From: Ravibacter sp037191015
Lineage (GTDB): Bacteria > Bacteroidota > Bacteroidia > Cytophagales > Spirosomataceae
Direction: 5' to 3'
Assembly: GCA_037191015.1 (NCBI GenBank)
Contig: JBBCKD010000011.1
Span: 1-64,000 of the forward strand
Length of the DNA: 64,000 nt
Shown here: piece by piece, positions 26,249-35,348 of the stretch
Layout: each line of letters opens with the position of its first letter
How positions within the stretch are numbered: position 1 is the first letter of the stretch
Notes under the pieces: model-generated
Seen by the model: the letters and a program-made list of their open reading frames with translations, nothing else
What the model was told of the DNA's origin: nothing
Database searches by the model: none
Made by a program: the position numbers and the translations under genes

Positions 26249-29200
26249 CTACAGCCCGAACTTCAATCCCATTGTGAAAATCTGGGGCATGGGGGCCATC
26301 CCGCTTTCGGGGTCCCATCCCGGCCATTTTGAGAAAGTGAGCAGGTTCCTTGCTGAAGCGTAGATCCGCAGGTTGTCGACCCTTATAGCACTCAGCAGCG
26401 ATGCCGGCATCCTGTAGGCCAGCGATACGTCCTGTACCCTGACAAACGACATCGGCTTGTACATCATGATGCCGCCGCCAAATACGTTTGTATTGGCCGT
26501 CAGCCTCGGGAAGTCCATATTCCGGTTTTCAGGAGTCCAGTAAGGGAAATCCTGGGCATTCCTCCTGTCATAGGTGTCTGCCCCGCCCCTGCGAAGCCCG
26601 TCAGCGAAAGAACCCAGATGTCCTAAATCGGCCCTTATGAAAACCGAAGCCGAAAAGTTTTTGAAAAAGCTGAATTCATTTCTCAGACCTGCCCTGTACC
26701 GGGGGGCGGAATAGCCGATAAACATCTTGTCTGTCAATCCCTCGTATACCCCGTTTCCATCTACGTCGGTAGCTTTAATGTCTCCCGGCTGCAGGCGGTA
26801 TTCCTGGGCCTTGTTTCGTTCCTCTTCCTGCCAGATACCTTCCATATTATAATTCCAGATGCGGTCGATAGGCTGCCCGGGAAACCATTCATTTGAATAA
26901 TCCGGCAATTCCCGGCGAATAGTTTGGCCGTTTTCCACCACCTCTTCGTAGTCGCCGAAAAGCTTTTTGATCTTGTTGCGGTTCAATGAAAATACCAGGC
27001 TGGATTTCCAGTTGAAATTACTTCTGCTGACATTCACCGAGCTGAGGGCCAGTTCGAAGCCGCGGTTGCCCAGCTCGCCGAGGTTGGTAGTTATGCTGGT
27101 AAACCCGGTTATCTCAGGAAGCAGCCGGTTCATCAGCAGGTCTGTGGTCGTCATGTCATAGTATTCCAGGGTCGCGTTGATCCTGTTGTTCAATAACCCG
27201 GCGTCGAGCCCCAGGTTGATGGAGGTAGTGCGTTCCCATCTCAAACCGTGGTTGGCCAGCGTATTGTTATAGACCCCTACCTGCACACCTGTTCCGTCAT
27301 AATAGAGGTTGGAGGTGAGCTGCGCAAGCGCAGAGTAAGCCCCGATCTCGCGATTGCCGTTGATCCCCCAGGAAAGCCTCAGCTTCATATAGCTGACCGG
27401 GTTTATATTGAAGAAAGGCTCCTCCGATATTTTCCAGGCAACCGCCATGGCCGGGAATACCGCCCGGGGATTCTCGTTTCCGAATGCGGAATAGCCATCC
27501 CGCCGGATAGAGCCGGTAAATAAGTAGCGATCCTTGAAAGCGTAATTAATCCGCCCCATAGCTGCATCTCCCGTTATCTTGGTGTCGCTGTTGGTCAGGA
27601 AGGGATTGGTCCCGTATTGTAAGCCATGGAAACCGAGATTCTGATTGGGGACGAAAGTCTGGTTCCCATGTGTCGAGCTCCATGAAAGAGCCTGCTCTAT
27701 GCTGTACAGCAGCGTGGCGTCGAAGCTGTGATTGCCGAAAGACCTGTTCCAGTGCAAAAGATTGTCTACAATGTATTCGTAGCTGCTGGCATCGTTCCGG
27801 GTACCGTACCCGTTCGAATAGGTTTGCCCTCCCATCTGCGTAGTCGAAGGCCAGAAGTTGTAGTCTTTTGACCAGTTGTACCTCGGCTGGAAAGAGAGCT
27901 TGTAATCGAACCCGAGGGGGAGCTTTATCTTGCCCTGTAAGGAAGTGAAGAATGTATTGGCCCTGTTGTAGCGCTGCTGTCCGTAATAGTCGATCAGCGG
28001 GTTGGGAGTGGCAAATGTATTGGGAAACCACACGATGTTGCCGTTCTCGTCGAAATTATCACCGTACGGGCTCATAATATACATCTGCGACAAACTGGCC
28101 TGCACGACGCTCTGATCGCGGTCGCCGAATTGTGAATAGGCGGCCAGGCTCAGCCAGTTGTTTACCTTAAAGTCGATGTTTAACCTTGAGCGGATGGATT
28201 TGAACTTATCGCCGCGGATCACTCCTTCATTGTTGTCGTATCCCAGCGACCAGTAGTAGGTGATGTCCTTGCTTCCGCCTTCTACGCTCACAGTGTAGTT
28301 TTGTCTTACTCCCTTTTGTATCACTTCGTTGTACCAGTCTACTGTTTTACCGGCCATGTAGTTTGATGACTCTACATCAAAAAAGCGCAGCCTGCTCAGC
28401 CATTCCCTGGTATTATCAGTCTGCGGGTTATTGCTTGCGGCTCTCCATTGATCAATCGTTACCCCGGCAGGAAGCTGTGTAGGATTGTCATAATAAAAAG
28501 CAGGCATATTCGGGTTGATGGCCCTGAGCACATCCTGCCTGAAAGTAAGATACCCGTTTGCGTCAAAAGGCTTGTATTGGTTGGTGGTGCCGGCTACTCC
28601 TACATTAGCAGTAAAATTAACTCTGGCCTTCCCTTCCTTACTTTTTTTGGTGTTGACGAGGATGACCCCTGCTGCCGCTCTGGCTCCGAAAACAGCCGCG
28701 GAGCTGGCATCTTTTAAAACATCCACAGATTCGATATCTGCCGGGTTGATGTCTGCCATGCTCCCGTTATAAATCACGCCGTCCAGCACGACCATAGGCG
28801 CGCGGGAAGCATTAAGCGATTTCGGGCCGCGTATTTCCATTGAACTTCCGCCGGCCGCTCCTGTCGACTGGTTGGCATTAAAACCGGCGATAGTCCCTGT
28901 CAGCATATCGCCTATCTGGGTCATTGGCTGGTCCTGGAAAGTAGACGCATCCAGGCGCACGACAGCCCCCGTCAGGTCGCTTTTTTTCACCGTTCCGTAT
29001 CCGACTACGACCAGTTCGTCCAGCTGATTGGTTGAAAGCTGGAGCTCTACGTCAATCTGTGTCCTGTTGCCGACGGCAATTTCCTTTGATATAAAGCCGA
29101 CAAAGGAAAAGACCAGGACGGCCTCAGGGGTAAGCTCATTCTCAGTGAGCGTCAGCACAAACTTTCCCGCCGGATCAGTAACGGTTCCTTTGTGAGTGCC

Positions 29201-29695
29201 TTTCAGTAAAACGCTGACACCCGGAAGATACTCTCCTCCGGCTTCCCGGACTGTACCGGTGATGTTTCGTTCTGCCGGAGCCTGTATCCTCGGCGTCAGC
29301 GGAGAAAGGTGATTGAGCCTGCTTTCAGGTGTCCGGATACGGCTCAGGATGATATGCTCTCCGCTTATCCTGTAACCGAGCCCGAGCGGTTCGAAGACGG
29401 CCTGCAGGATTTCTCCCAAAGGTTGCCTGGTGGCTGAAACGTCGACTTTTCGATCAGCTCCCACTACTTTGGAGCTATACATGAACCTTACATTCGCCTC
29501 TTTTTCAATCTGAAATAATACAGATTTCAAGGGTTTGTTTTCAGCTTTTATCGAAATCCGCTGTTCCAGTACATTCTGGCCCGAAAGCACCGTGGCGTTT
29601 GAAATACTCACGGCAAGCAGCAGCATGCTGATTTGTTGGATGCTGATCCTCATGATTCTAAACAGCAGATCATGCTTTTGTAAAAGGTATTTCAT
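26249..29695 (-). CDS. SusC/RagA-family TonB-dependent transporter with STN signalling domain (cassette 2)
   Basis: A 1148-residue outer-membrane transporter, built like the cassette 1 protein. Its signal/anchor region is about 1-40. The STN domain lies at about 45-120 (KPLKSVLFQIEKEANVRFMYSS). The CarboxypepD_reg module is at about 145-225 (GTVREAGGEYLPGVSVLLKGT), then the SusC signature LDELVVVGYGTVKKSDLTGA, plug and barrel ending PQIFTMGLKFGL. It sits 142 bases after its fecR gene and 74 before susD. The STN domain again implies signalling to FecR. Ligand unknown. Confidence 0.95.
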   Translation of the reverse strand: MKYLLQKHDLLFRIMRISIQQISMLLLAVSISNATVLSGQNVLEQRISIKAENKPLKSVLFQIEKEANVRFMYSSKVVGADRKVDVSATRQPLGEILQAVFEPLGLGYRISGEHIILSRIRTPESRLNHLSPLTPRIQAPAERNITGTVREAGGEYLPGVSVLLKGTHKGTVTDPAGKFVLTLTENELTPEAVLVFSFVGFISKEIAVGNRTQIDVELQLSTNQLDELVVVGYGTVKKSDLTGAVVRLDASTFQDQPMTQIGDMLTGTIAGFNANQSTGAAGGSSMEIRGPKSLNASRAPMVVLDGVIYNGSMADINPADIESVDVLKDASSAAVFGARAAAGVILVNTKKSKEGKARVNFTANVGVAGTTNQYKPFDANGYLTFRQDVLRAINPNMPAFYYDNPTQLPAGVTIDQWRAASNNPQTDNTREWLSRLRFFDVESSNYMAGKTVDWYNEVIQKGVRQNYTVSVEGGSKDITYYWSLGYDNNEGVIRGDKFKSIRSRLNIDFKVNNWLSLAAYSQFGDRDQSVVQASLSQMYIMSPYGDNFDENGNIVWFPNTFATPNPLIDYYGQQRYNRANTFFTSLQGKIKLPLGFDYKLSFQPRYNWSKDYNFWPSTTQMGGQTYSNGYGTRNDASSYEYIVDNLLHWNRSFGNHSFDATLLYSIEQALSWSSTHGNQTFVPNQNLGFHGLQYGTNPFLTNSDTKITGDAAMGRINYAFKDRYLFTGSIRRDGYSAFGNENPRAVFPAMAVAWKISEEPFFNINPVSYMKLRLSWGINGNREIGAYSALAQLTSNLYYDGTGVQVGVYNNTLANHGLRWERTTSINLGLDAGLLNNRINATLEYYDMTTTDLLMNRLLPEITGFTSITTNLGELGNRGFELALSSVNVSRSNFNWKSSLVFSLNRNKIKKLFGDYEEVVENGQTIRRELPDYSNEWFPGQPIDRIWNYNMEGIWQEEERNKAQEYRLQPGDIKATDVDGNGVYEGLTDKMFIGYSAPRYRAGLRNEFSFFKNFSASVFIRADLGHLGSFADGLRRGGADTYDRRNAQDFPYWTPENRNMDFPRLTANTNVFGGGIMMYKPMSFVRVQDVSLAYRMPASLLSAIRVDNLRIYASARNLLTFSKWPGWDPESGMAPMPQIFTMGLKFGL

Positions 29696-29837
29696 AGATT
29701 TGAATTGCCTTACAGGCGGTTTTTGTTTAACATAGAGTTCAGTGATGTTTGGACAAGAATCCTGCCGGTAACCGTTCGCAGCGGTTTCCCGGCAATCTTT
29801 CCGGTGGCATTCGCAGTGCCGCCGGATTTTTCTACTT

Positions 29838-30902
29838 TCAATCGCATCCCGGGCCGTTGACCAGTATCTGGCCGTCCGTTATCCTGTAGCTTACCTGTAT
29901 CGTCTCGCAGATAAGATCCAGCTTGTTAAAAAGGTCTTCTTCGGTCAGCCTGGCTGTCAGGTTGCATTTGGCGAGTTTCTCTTTATCGTAGGCGATCGGG
30001 ATGCCATAGGCCTGCTCGAGCGTCGCAAATACTTCCGAAATCGGCGTATCGTTGAAGGTGAAGTGCCGGTAATGATCGGGTTGTCTCAGGATAGCGGGAG
30101 CATCTATCAGCGTTTTGATAATTTTGTCGTTCTTCCTCGAAATGACCGCCTGCTGATTCGGCGTCAGCACCATTTCGGCTACGGCTTCTTCCTCCCGGGG
30201 GGCTTCCGCTGTTTTCTGAACAGTTACCTTCCCGGAGGAGACGGATACGGATACATTTTCATCGTAATCATAGGCTTTTACATGGAAGACCGTACCCAGC
30301 ACCCTGGTTACCACATTGTGAGACTTTACTATAAAAGGCTGCTCTGTTTTCCTGATTACATCGAAAGAAGCTTCGCCTTCCAGCCACACCATGCGGTTGA
30401 TCTTCCCGAATTGCGCATCTACCCTGATCCGGCTATCGGGCGACAGTTTTACCATGCTCCCGTCGGAGAGGGGGATCGTTATGACTTCGCTACTCTCGTT
30501 GGTACTCCAGCCGGGGCCCGACGCGGCCAACCGGACCTGTTCGTCGCCTTTCTCCGGGGAATGATCTTTGAGATAAACCCACAATGTCATAAAAATAAAG
30601 GCGGGCAGCAGTACCGCAGCCGCATAGGAGAACCATTTCCTCCTGAAAAGTGGTGGTTTGTGCAGCCGCTGACCGATCCGGGCAATTGCCTGGCTGATTT
30701 CCGAAGAATCGACCTCTTCCGCCTTGAAGGCCAGCCCTACGACCATGCTGGCGGCTTCTTCCATCAGTAACCTTTTCTCCGGGTTGGATTGGCTCCAGGT
30801 TTCCCAGAAATTATCTTTAGGATCCAGCATACCCAATGCCCACTGACGGAAGTAGAAATCCTGGACAAAGTCTTCCAGGGCATATTGTTCATAATTTTTC
30901 AT
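29838..30902 (-). CDS. FecR-family anti-sigma factor (cassette 2)
   Basis: A 354-residue regulator with a cytoplasmic N-terminal region, a membrane helix at about 90-110 (WFSYAAAVLLPAFIFMTLWVY), the periplasmic FecR domain (ITIPLSDGSMVKLSPDSRIRV, VWLEGEASFDV, VKSHNVVTRVLGTVFHVKAY) and a C-terminal DUF4974-type fold (FNDTPISEVFATLEQAYGI). Its start overlaps the sigma gene stop by 4 bases (ATGA), so the two are translationally coupled, unlike the cassette 1 pair. It ends PGCD with a short Cys-containing tail. Confidence 0.93.
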   Translation of the reverse strand: MKNYEQYALEDFVQDFYFRQWALGMLDPKDNFWETWSQSNPEKRLLMEEAASMVVGLAFKAEEVDSSEISQAIARIGQRLHKPPLFRRKWFSYAAAVLLPAFIFMTLWVYLKDHSPEKGDEQVRLAASGPGWSTNESSEVITIPLSDGSMVKLSPDSRIRVDAQFGKINRMVWLEGEASFDVIRKTEQPFIVKSHNVVTRVLGTVFHVKAYDYDENVSVSVSSGKVTVQKTAEAPREEEAVAEMVLTPNQQAVISRKNDKIIKTLIDAPAILRQPDHYRHFTFNDTPISEVFATLEQAYGIPIAYDKEKLAKCNLTARLTEEDLFNKLDLICETIQVSYRITDGQILVNGPGCD

Positions 30903-31504
30903 GGGTAGATCCAGTTGTTTTTAATGAATCTGATAGCTTCGTAAACCAGGTTGACGGCAGAGTGCCTGTTAATTCCCATCGTGTCGGCGATGTCCTCATA
31001 GCTCAGTTCCTGGTAAAACCGTAGGTAGACTGCTTCCCGCTGGCGTTTTGTCAACTGCGCCAGGCTTCTTTTGAGCTTTTTCAGGTCTTCATGCTGGATC
31101 TCCTTGTTGATCAGGTAGGTTTCTATTGCAAACTGGACTTCAAAATCATATTCGTCTGAAACCTCCGGGGCTTCTTTGAACCACCGTATCCTGCCTACTT
31201 CACGTAAGAGCTTTCGCCTCAGCGAGATCAGGAGATAGCTTTTGGGCGTACGGACGTCGCCTACCGAATTCCTGTTTTTCCAAAGGTCCAGAAACAAATC
31301 CTGGATGCAATCTTTTACCAGCTCCCTGTCTTTCTGAAATCTCAGGCCGTAGTTGACCATAGCCGGGTAATAGAGTTCTATCAGCTCATTGAACGCATCT
31401 TCATTGCCTTGCTTGAAGGAAAGCCAGATCTGCGGCGCGTTTTCCTCCAGCAAATGCCTTTGCGAGAGATGGTTTGCTGTTTTTAATGTTTTCGGGCTTT
31501 GCAT
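30899..31504 (-). CDS. ECF RNA polymerase sigma-70 factor, FecI-like (cassette 2)
   Basis: A 201-residue sigma factor with an ATG start. Region 2 runs from WLSFKQGNEDAFNELIELYY to DLFLDLWKNRNSV. Region 4 is LAQLTKRQREAVYLRFYQELSYEDIADTMG with the recognition helix NRHSAVNLVYEAIRFI. It lacks the hydrophobic tail of the cassette 1 sigma factor. It heads the sigma-FecR-SusC-SusD unit and overlaps fecR by 4 bases. No Bacteroidota housekeeping promoter with both elements was found just upstream. Confidence 0.93.
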   Translation of the reverse strand: MQSPKTLKTANHLSQRHLLEENAPQIWLSFKQGNEDAFNELIELYYPAMVNYGLRFQKDRELVKDCIQDLFLDLWKNRNSVGDVRTPKSYLLISLRRKLLREVGRIRWFKEAPEVSDEYDFEVQFAIETYLINKEIQHEDLKKLKRSLAQLTKRQREAVYLRFYQELSYEDIADTMGINRHSAVNLVYEAIRFIKNNWIYP

Positions 31505-31644
31505 CAGGTTACTACAGGTTTGGGCGGAAGACCGGGAAAAACACCTTGCCTTTTTATATAAAGAGATGTTGTCTTGTAGAAAGTCCTGAAAAAAAATATA
31601 CTTTTTTTAATCAGGTCTTAACGAAAGTTTAAAACAAGCTTTGA

Positions 31645-31718
31645 CAAAAGTAAAAAAAGAGCGGCGCAGCAGCCGCTCTTTCCTGTTTTTAGTTGGTGAA
31701 GGCGGGTCTCCGACCCGC
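31645..31718 (-). terminator. Terminator after the SRPBCC-DinB gene (two hairpins)
   Basis: On the minus strand a 7-bp hairpin (GCGGGTC / GACCCGC, 31702-31718) comes first. A perfect 9-bp hairpin (AAGAGCGGC / GCCGCTCTT, 31657-31680) follows and runs into a T7 tract. The second is a clear intrinsic terminator, isolating the SRPBCC gene from the sigma factor operon. Confidence 0.82.
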
Positions 31719-31740
31719 AAAGGACTGAATAGAAACGGGA

Positions 31741-32802
31741 TCAGTTTTTCGGAAAGCCCGGATCTGATTTTACCTCCTCGATCTGGAGCGTATGGCGCGC
31801 AGTATGACCTGGTATGAAAAGAGCGAACTGGTAGGCGTCGACAGCTCCGAAAGGTGCGTCGATAACCCGGTTCCTCAGGGATTCGGCAGAAAACCCGCCG
31901 AGATAGGCAAGTATTTCGTCGTTTTGCTTTTTCAACTGCTCCAGCCTTGCCTTCACATCTATGTTGGATTGGGCAGGCACTATATTTCCGGAAGCCTTTG
32001 CCTTGTACTCCCGGTTGGTCATGGCTTTGATGATATCATCATCGGTCATTTTGACTTCTTCTTTCCGGGAGGGGTTTTCAGGAGCATCCAACGCTTTTTT
32101 CAGGTGTCCGAAAAGCTCCGGCGCGGTAATGGCAATGTGCTCGGCGCACTGCGCTACCGACCAGCGGTCTTTGCCTGGCTTGAAATTAAGCTGGGCCTCC
32201 GACAAACCTTCGACGGATTTCAGGAGGTTGGCATAGGTTTCGGCATAGTAGGCAGCCAGTTTTTCCTTCCCGGTTTTCGGGCTTTCCCTGGCTTCGAGGA
32301 CTTCCTTCAGATTTTGCGTACCTGCTTCGAAATCCTTGTTCATATCCATGAAAAGGCTCGCCAGGTTCCAGGGATAGGGCGATTCGCCTGAGATTCCCCA
32401 GGTGACTTCCGTCTCGTTGGGGGTTATTTCCTTCAGTTTGAAATAGCCCTGTGCCGGCTCGCCGAATCCGAAGTCCAGTTTGGACAATATCGAATCGCTC
32501 GCCGCGATCTTCGTGATCGTCTGCGACCCGTTGCCTACTTTGTCGCTTTCCCATCTTAAAACAAACCCTTCCGTACCGTCGGTACCTTCCGATGTGGTTT
32601 TGATATCGGGATCCATCTTGAACCACACGCTGAAATCATGTTGGTTGCTGACGTTTTTGATGTAATCGAACACTTCCTGTTTAGGTTTACCGATGGTAGC
32701 CGTACCTTCGGCTTTAAAGTGCCTGGAAACAAACAATGCCGCGATCAGCGGGATGGCGATGACGATCAGCAGCGCGATGAGGATTTTTTTTAGGAGTTTC
32801 AT
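31741..32802 (-). CDS. Membrane-anchored SRPBCC-DinB fusion protein
   Basis: A 353-residue two-domain protein. It has an N-terminal membrane helix (about 5-25, ILIALLIVIAIPLIAALFV). An SRPBCC (START/polyketide cyclase-like) ligand-binding domain spans about 32-170 (FDYIKNVSNQHDFSVWFKMDP, VTWGISGESPYPWN). The DinB-like four-helix bundle at about 180-345 has the usual three metal-ligand histidines at H222 (AQCAEHIAI), H333 and H337 (PGHTARHTLQIEEV). DinB-superfamily proteins often act as metal-dependent thiol transferases or hydrolases, and SRPBCC domains bind hydrophobic ligands. Both are common alone; this fusion is less usual. It precedes the DUF1801 and AHSA1-type genes on the same strand. 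Function unknown. Confidence 0.85.
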   Translation of the reverse strand: MKLLKKILIALLIVIAIPLIAALFVSRHFKAEGTATIGKPKQEVFDYIKNVSNQHDFSVWFKMDPDIKTTSEGTDGTEGFVLRWESDKVGNGSQTITKIAASDSILSKLDFGFGEPAQGYFKLKEITPNETEVTWGISGESPYPWNLASLFMDMNKDFEAGTQNLKEVLEARESPKTGKEKLAAYYAETYANLLKSVEGLSEAQLNFKPGKDRWSVAQCAEHIAITAPELFGHLKKALDAPENPSRKEEVKMTDDDIIKAMTNREYKAKASGNIVPAQSNIDVKARLEQLKKQNDEILAYLGGFSAESLRNRVIDAPFGAVDAYQFALFIPGHTARHTLQIEEVKSDPGFPKN

Positions 32803-32836
32803 TAGTTTGTGGTTTTTGGTGAAACGGATTCAGAGC

Positions 32837-33196
32837 TCAGGCGGTTTCTTCCTTCCGGAAAGCTACGATACGCCTGATCAGGTCTAAGGGCAATCCGGTT
32901 TTATTCGGAAACTGGATGACCGATTTGGTTACTTTCAGCCCGGACAATTCCGGCTCAAATTCTTTCAGCAAAGCCTGGCTCCAGGGGCTCGAGATGGAAA
33001 TATGATTTTCGAAGGCGGCATAATAGATCAGGAACTTTTTACCGATTTTAAAAGCCGGTATCTGGTAGCTGATGACCTCCTCCGCTTCGGGGGCTGTTTC
33101 TTTTATGATTTTCCGGATCTGCTGCATTCTTTCCTGCGCTTCTTCCGGGAATGCGGAATGGTATTCGTCGATAGTCTGATAATCGGTTTTTGCCAT
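32837..33196 (-). CDS. DUF1801 (YdhG-like) protein
   Basis: A 119-residue protein of the DUF1801/YdhG type. It starts TIDEYHSAFPEEAQERMQQI and contains EEVISYQIPAFKIGKKFLIYYAAF, IISSPWSQALLKEF-like and SVIQFPNKTGLPLDLIRRIV segments, which are diagnostic for this family. It is cytoplasmic. Relatives are sometimes called iron chaperones by homology to frataxin-like folds, but function is not established. It lies 34 bases upstream of the SRPBCC-DinB gene, probably in one unit. Confidence 0.85.
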   Translation of the reverse strand: MAKTDYQTIDEYHSAFPEEAQERMQQIRKIIKETAPEAEEVISYQIPAFKIGKKFLIYYAAFENHISISSPWSQALLKEFEPELSGLKVTKSVIQFPNKTGLPLDLIRRIVAFRKEETA

Positions 33197-33235
33197 AGTA
33201 ATTTTATTTGAATTGCATACTATACTATATTGTTC

Positions 33236-33685
33236 TTATCTCTCGCAGAGCTCCTTCAGCTTTTCCAGGGCTTTGGGATAAGTGAGATTGAAATACTCGA
33301 CATGGTCTTCTGTCGTATCAATCTCTACCGAAACGGTGGTGACGCCATCTTTTTCTTCGTAGGTATAATTCTCGAATCCTCCTGCCCATTTCTCCACCTG
33401 CTCGCCTTCGGTAATTTCCCGGCCGTCATCCAGAATGCCGTAATGGCGGATCGATACAAATTTGTTGGGGATATGCTCCGCTATTTCAGAAACCATCCCG
33501 CTTTTTTTGCCATTTTCGTCGGTACCGGTAAAATAGATTTTGTCACCCTTCCCCCAGCTTCCCTCAAAGTCTGACGTGGGTTCGAATTCTACCGTCCAGA
33601 GTCTGAATGTCTCTTTGCCCAGCATGATTTTGACGACATGCTCTACGGGCGCTTTTATGCCGATTTGAAAATTTAACCTTTGCAT
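33236..33685 (-). CDS. SRPBCC (AHSA1-type) domain protein
   Basis: A 149-residue single-domain SRPBCC protein resembling AHSA1/START-type proteins. It begins LNFQIGIKAPVEHVVKIML and has GSWGKGDKIYFTG, GMVSEIAEHIPNKFVSIRHYG and VTTVSVEIDTTEDHVEYF, the usual order of strands leading to the long C-terminal helix (YPKALEKLKELCE). It probably binds a small hydrophobic ligand or acts as a fold chaperone. It lies 39 bases upstream of the DUF1801 gene. Confidence 0.85.
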   Translation of the reverse strand: MQRLNFQIGIKAPVEHVVKIMLGKETFRLWTVEFEPTSDFEGSWGKGDKIYFTGTDENGKKSGMVSEIAEHIPNKFVSIRHYGILDDGREITEGEQVEKWAGGFENYTYEEKDGVTTVSVEIDTTEDHVEYFNLTYPKALEKLKELCER

Positions 33686-33931
33686 CGTGATTTTTTTATG
33701 GTTAAAGTTTACTATTTGAATTGTGGCTGTAAAACCGGACTGTATACAGGCTGTTTTAGCTAACCGTTTTCAGCTGCCAATTTATAAACCTTGCAGGAAG
33801 AGATCACTTGCCATTTGACAAGAAACAATAGGAGACAGGATGGGAGTAGCAGGCTCAGAACTAAATCCGGCGAAGGTTAGATGGTCATTTATTCCTAACT
33901 TGCGGGCCGAAAGACAGTTGCCGGACACTTC

Positions 33932-34573
33932 ATGATAAAAATTGCCACATTTACATTTAACCCGTTTGCCGAGAACACATACGTCATATATGATGAAAGC
34001 GGAGAGGCCGTCATAGTCGATCCGGGCAATTATGAGCCGGGGGAGGATCGGCGGCTGTCGGATTTTGTCGACGAAAACAAGTTAAGACCCGTTCTGATCG
34101 CCAATACGCACGCCCATGTCGATCATGTACTGGGAGTCTCCAATGTAAAAAGAACCCGGGGCATCCCTTTTGCCCTGCATCCCCTGGATGAGCCTACGCT
34201 GCGATCGGTAAAAGTGTACGCGCCTCACTACGGATTTAATGCCTATGACGAGCCTGAAGTGGATCAGTGGCTGCAGGAGGGAGGGAAAATTACTTTCGGA
34301 TCGTCGGAGATGGATATTATTTTTGTCCCGGGACATTCGCCCGGACATGTCGCCTTTTACAGCAAAGAGCACCGGATGCTCCTGGCCGGCGATGTTTTAT
34401 TCAGGGAAAGCATCGGACGGACGGACCTGCCGGGGGGGAATCATCAGACATTGATCAGGAGCATCCTGGAAAAAGTGTTTGTTTTGCCCGACGACGTCAC
34501 GGTCTATCCCGGGCACGGCCCTTCTACCACTGTCGGGTATGAAAAGAAGAATAATCCTTTTTTCCGGTTCTGA
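33932..34573 (+). CDS. MBL-fold metallo-hydrolase, glyoxalase II-like
   Basis: A 213-residue cytoplasmic metallo-β-lactamase-fold hydrolase. The dinuclear metal motif HxHxDH is intact (H60, H62, D64, H65 in NTHAHVDHVLG). A second-site His lies in VPGHSPGHVAF, the bridging Asp in LLAGDVLFRESIGRTDLPGG, and the last His in VYPGHGPST. This layout is typical of YcbL-type hydroxyacylglutathione hydrolase-like enzymes, whose natural thioester substrate is unclear in organisms lacking glutathione. It is 35 bases upstream of pssA and probably the first gene of the plus-strand group. Confidence 0.9.
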   Translation: MIKIATFTFNPFAENTYVIYDESGEAVIVDPGNYEPGEDRRLSDFVDENKLRPVLIANTHAHVDHVLGVSNVKRTRGIPFALHPLDEPTLRSVKVYAPHYGFNAYDEPEVDQWLQEGGKITFGSSEMDIIFVPGHSPGHVAFYSKEHRMLLAGDVLFRESIGRTDLPGGNHQTLIRSILEKVFVLPDDVTVYPGHGPSTTVGYEKKNNPFFRF

Positions 34574-34608
34574 CCGGGGAGTTTTTAGCACAGGTTTGGA
34601 GAAACGAC

Positions 34609-35301
34609 ATGATTCGACACATCCCTAATATGTTTACCCTCGCCAATCTTCTCTGCGGTTGCATCGGGATTGTGCGGGTATTCGGAAATGATGCCGAAGG
34701 AGCTTCTTTCCTGATCCTGCTGGCAGCGCTGTTTGATTTTTTCGATGGTTTTGCCGCCAGGCTCCTGAAAGCTGCGTCGCTTATAGGGAAGGACCTGGAT
34801 TCGCTGGCGGACATGGTTACGTTCGGGGTACTGCCTTCCTTTATTCTCTTTGATATGATGAGCAAAGGATTTCAGGGAGGGAATGAATGGCTGGCCTATT
34901 CGGCATTCCTGGTGGCTCTCTTTTCGGCTCTCAGGCTTGCCAGGTTTAATAACGATCCCCGGCAGACAGACCGTTTCATAGGTCTGCCGACGCCGGCCAA
35001 TGCCATGCTGATCGCTTCTTTTCCTCATATTCTGGCAGGTAATAGCTGGGGAGAGACTATTATCGGAAACCCTTGGAACCTGCTTGTGTTTTCGGTCGTC
35101 ATATCTTACCTGCTTGTTGCGGAGATACCGCTGCTTGCGCTTAAATTCAAGGGCTTCGGCTGGACAGGCAACCGGCTGCGCTATCTGCTGATAGCTGCTT
35201 CTGTCTTGCTGCCTCTCCTGTTAGGATGGGCGGCGGTGCCTCTTATTATGATGATTTACCTGGGGCTGTCGGTGGCGGAAAGAAGCCTGATGAGACAATG
35301 A
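34609..35301 (+). CDS. pssA: CDP-diacylglycerol-serine O-phosphatidyltransferase
   Basis: A 230-residue integral inner-membrane enzyme that makes phosphatidylserine from CDP-diacylglycerol and serine, the first step to phosphatidylethanolamine. The CDP-alcohol phosphotransferase signature DG-x2-AR-x8-G-x3-D-x3-D is complete: D46, G47, A50, R51, G60, D64, D68. The following SLADMVTFGVLPSFI and LRLARFN segments are typical of PssA. Several membrane helices follow. A good ribosome binding site (GGAGAAA) precedes the ATG. No psd gene is seen in the window. Confidence 0.94.
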   Translation: MIRHIPNMFTLANLLCGCIGIVRVFGNDAEGASFLILLAALFDFFDGFAARLLKAASLIGKDLDSLADMVTFGVLPSFILFDMMSKGFQGGNEWLAYSAFLVALFSALRLARFNNDPRQTDRFIGLPTPANAMLIASFPHILAGNSWGETIIGNPWNLLVFSVVISYLLVAEIPLLALKFKGFGWTGNRLRYLLIAASVLLPLLLGWAAVPLIMMIYLGLSVAERSLMRQ

Positions 35302-35348
35302 GGCGGTTAAAATAAAGTTCTTTATTTACAGGTTGTAAACCCAAAAAT

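Noticed and set aside
30063..30770. 235-codon frame antisense to fecR
   Set aside because: Shadow of the FecR gene, without start signals or motifs.
31645..31652. CAAAAGTA as a -7 element for the cassette 2 sigma gene
   Set aside because: It matches TAnnTTTG on the minus strand but overlaps a terminator T tract and has no matching TTG element.
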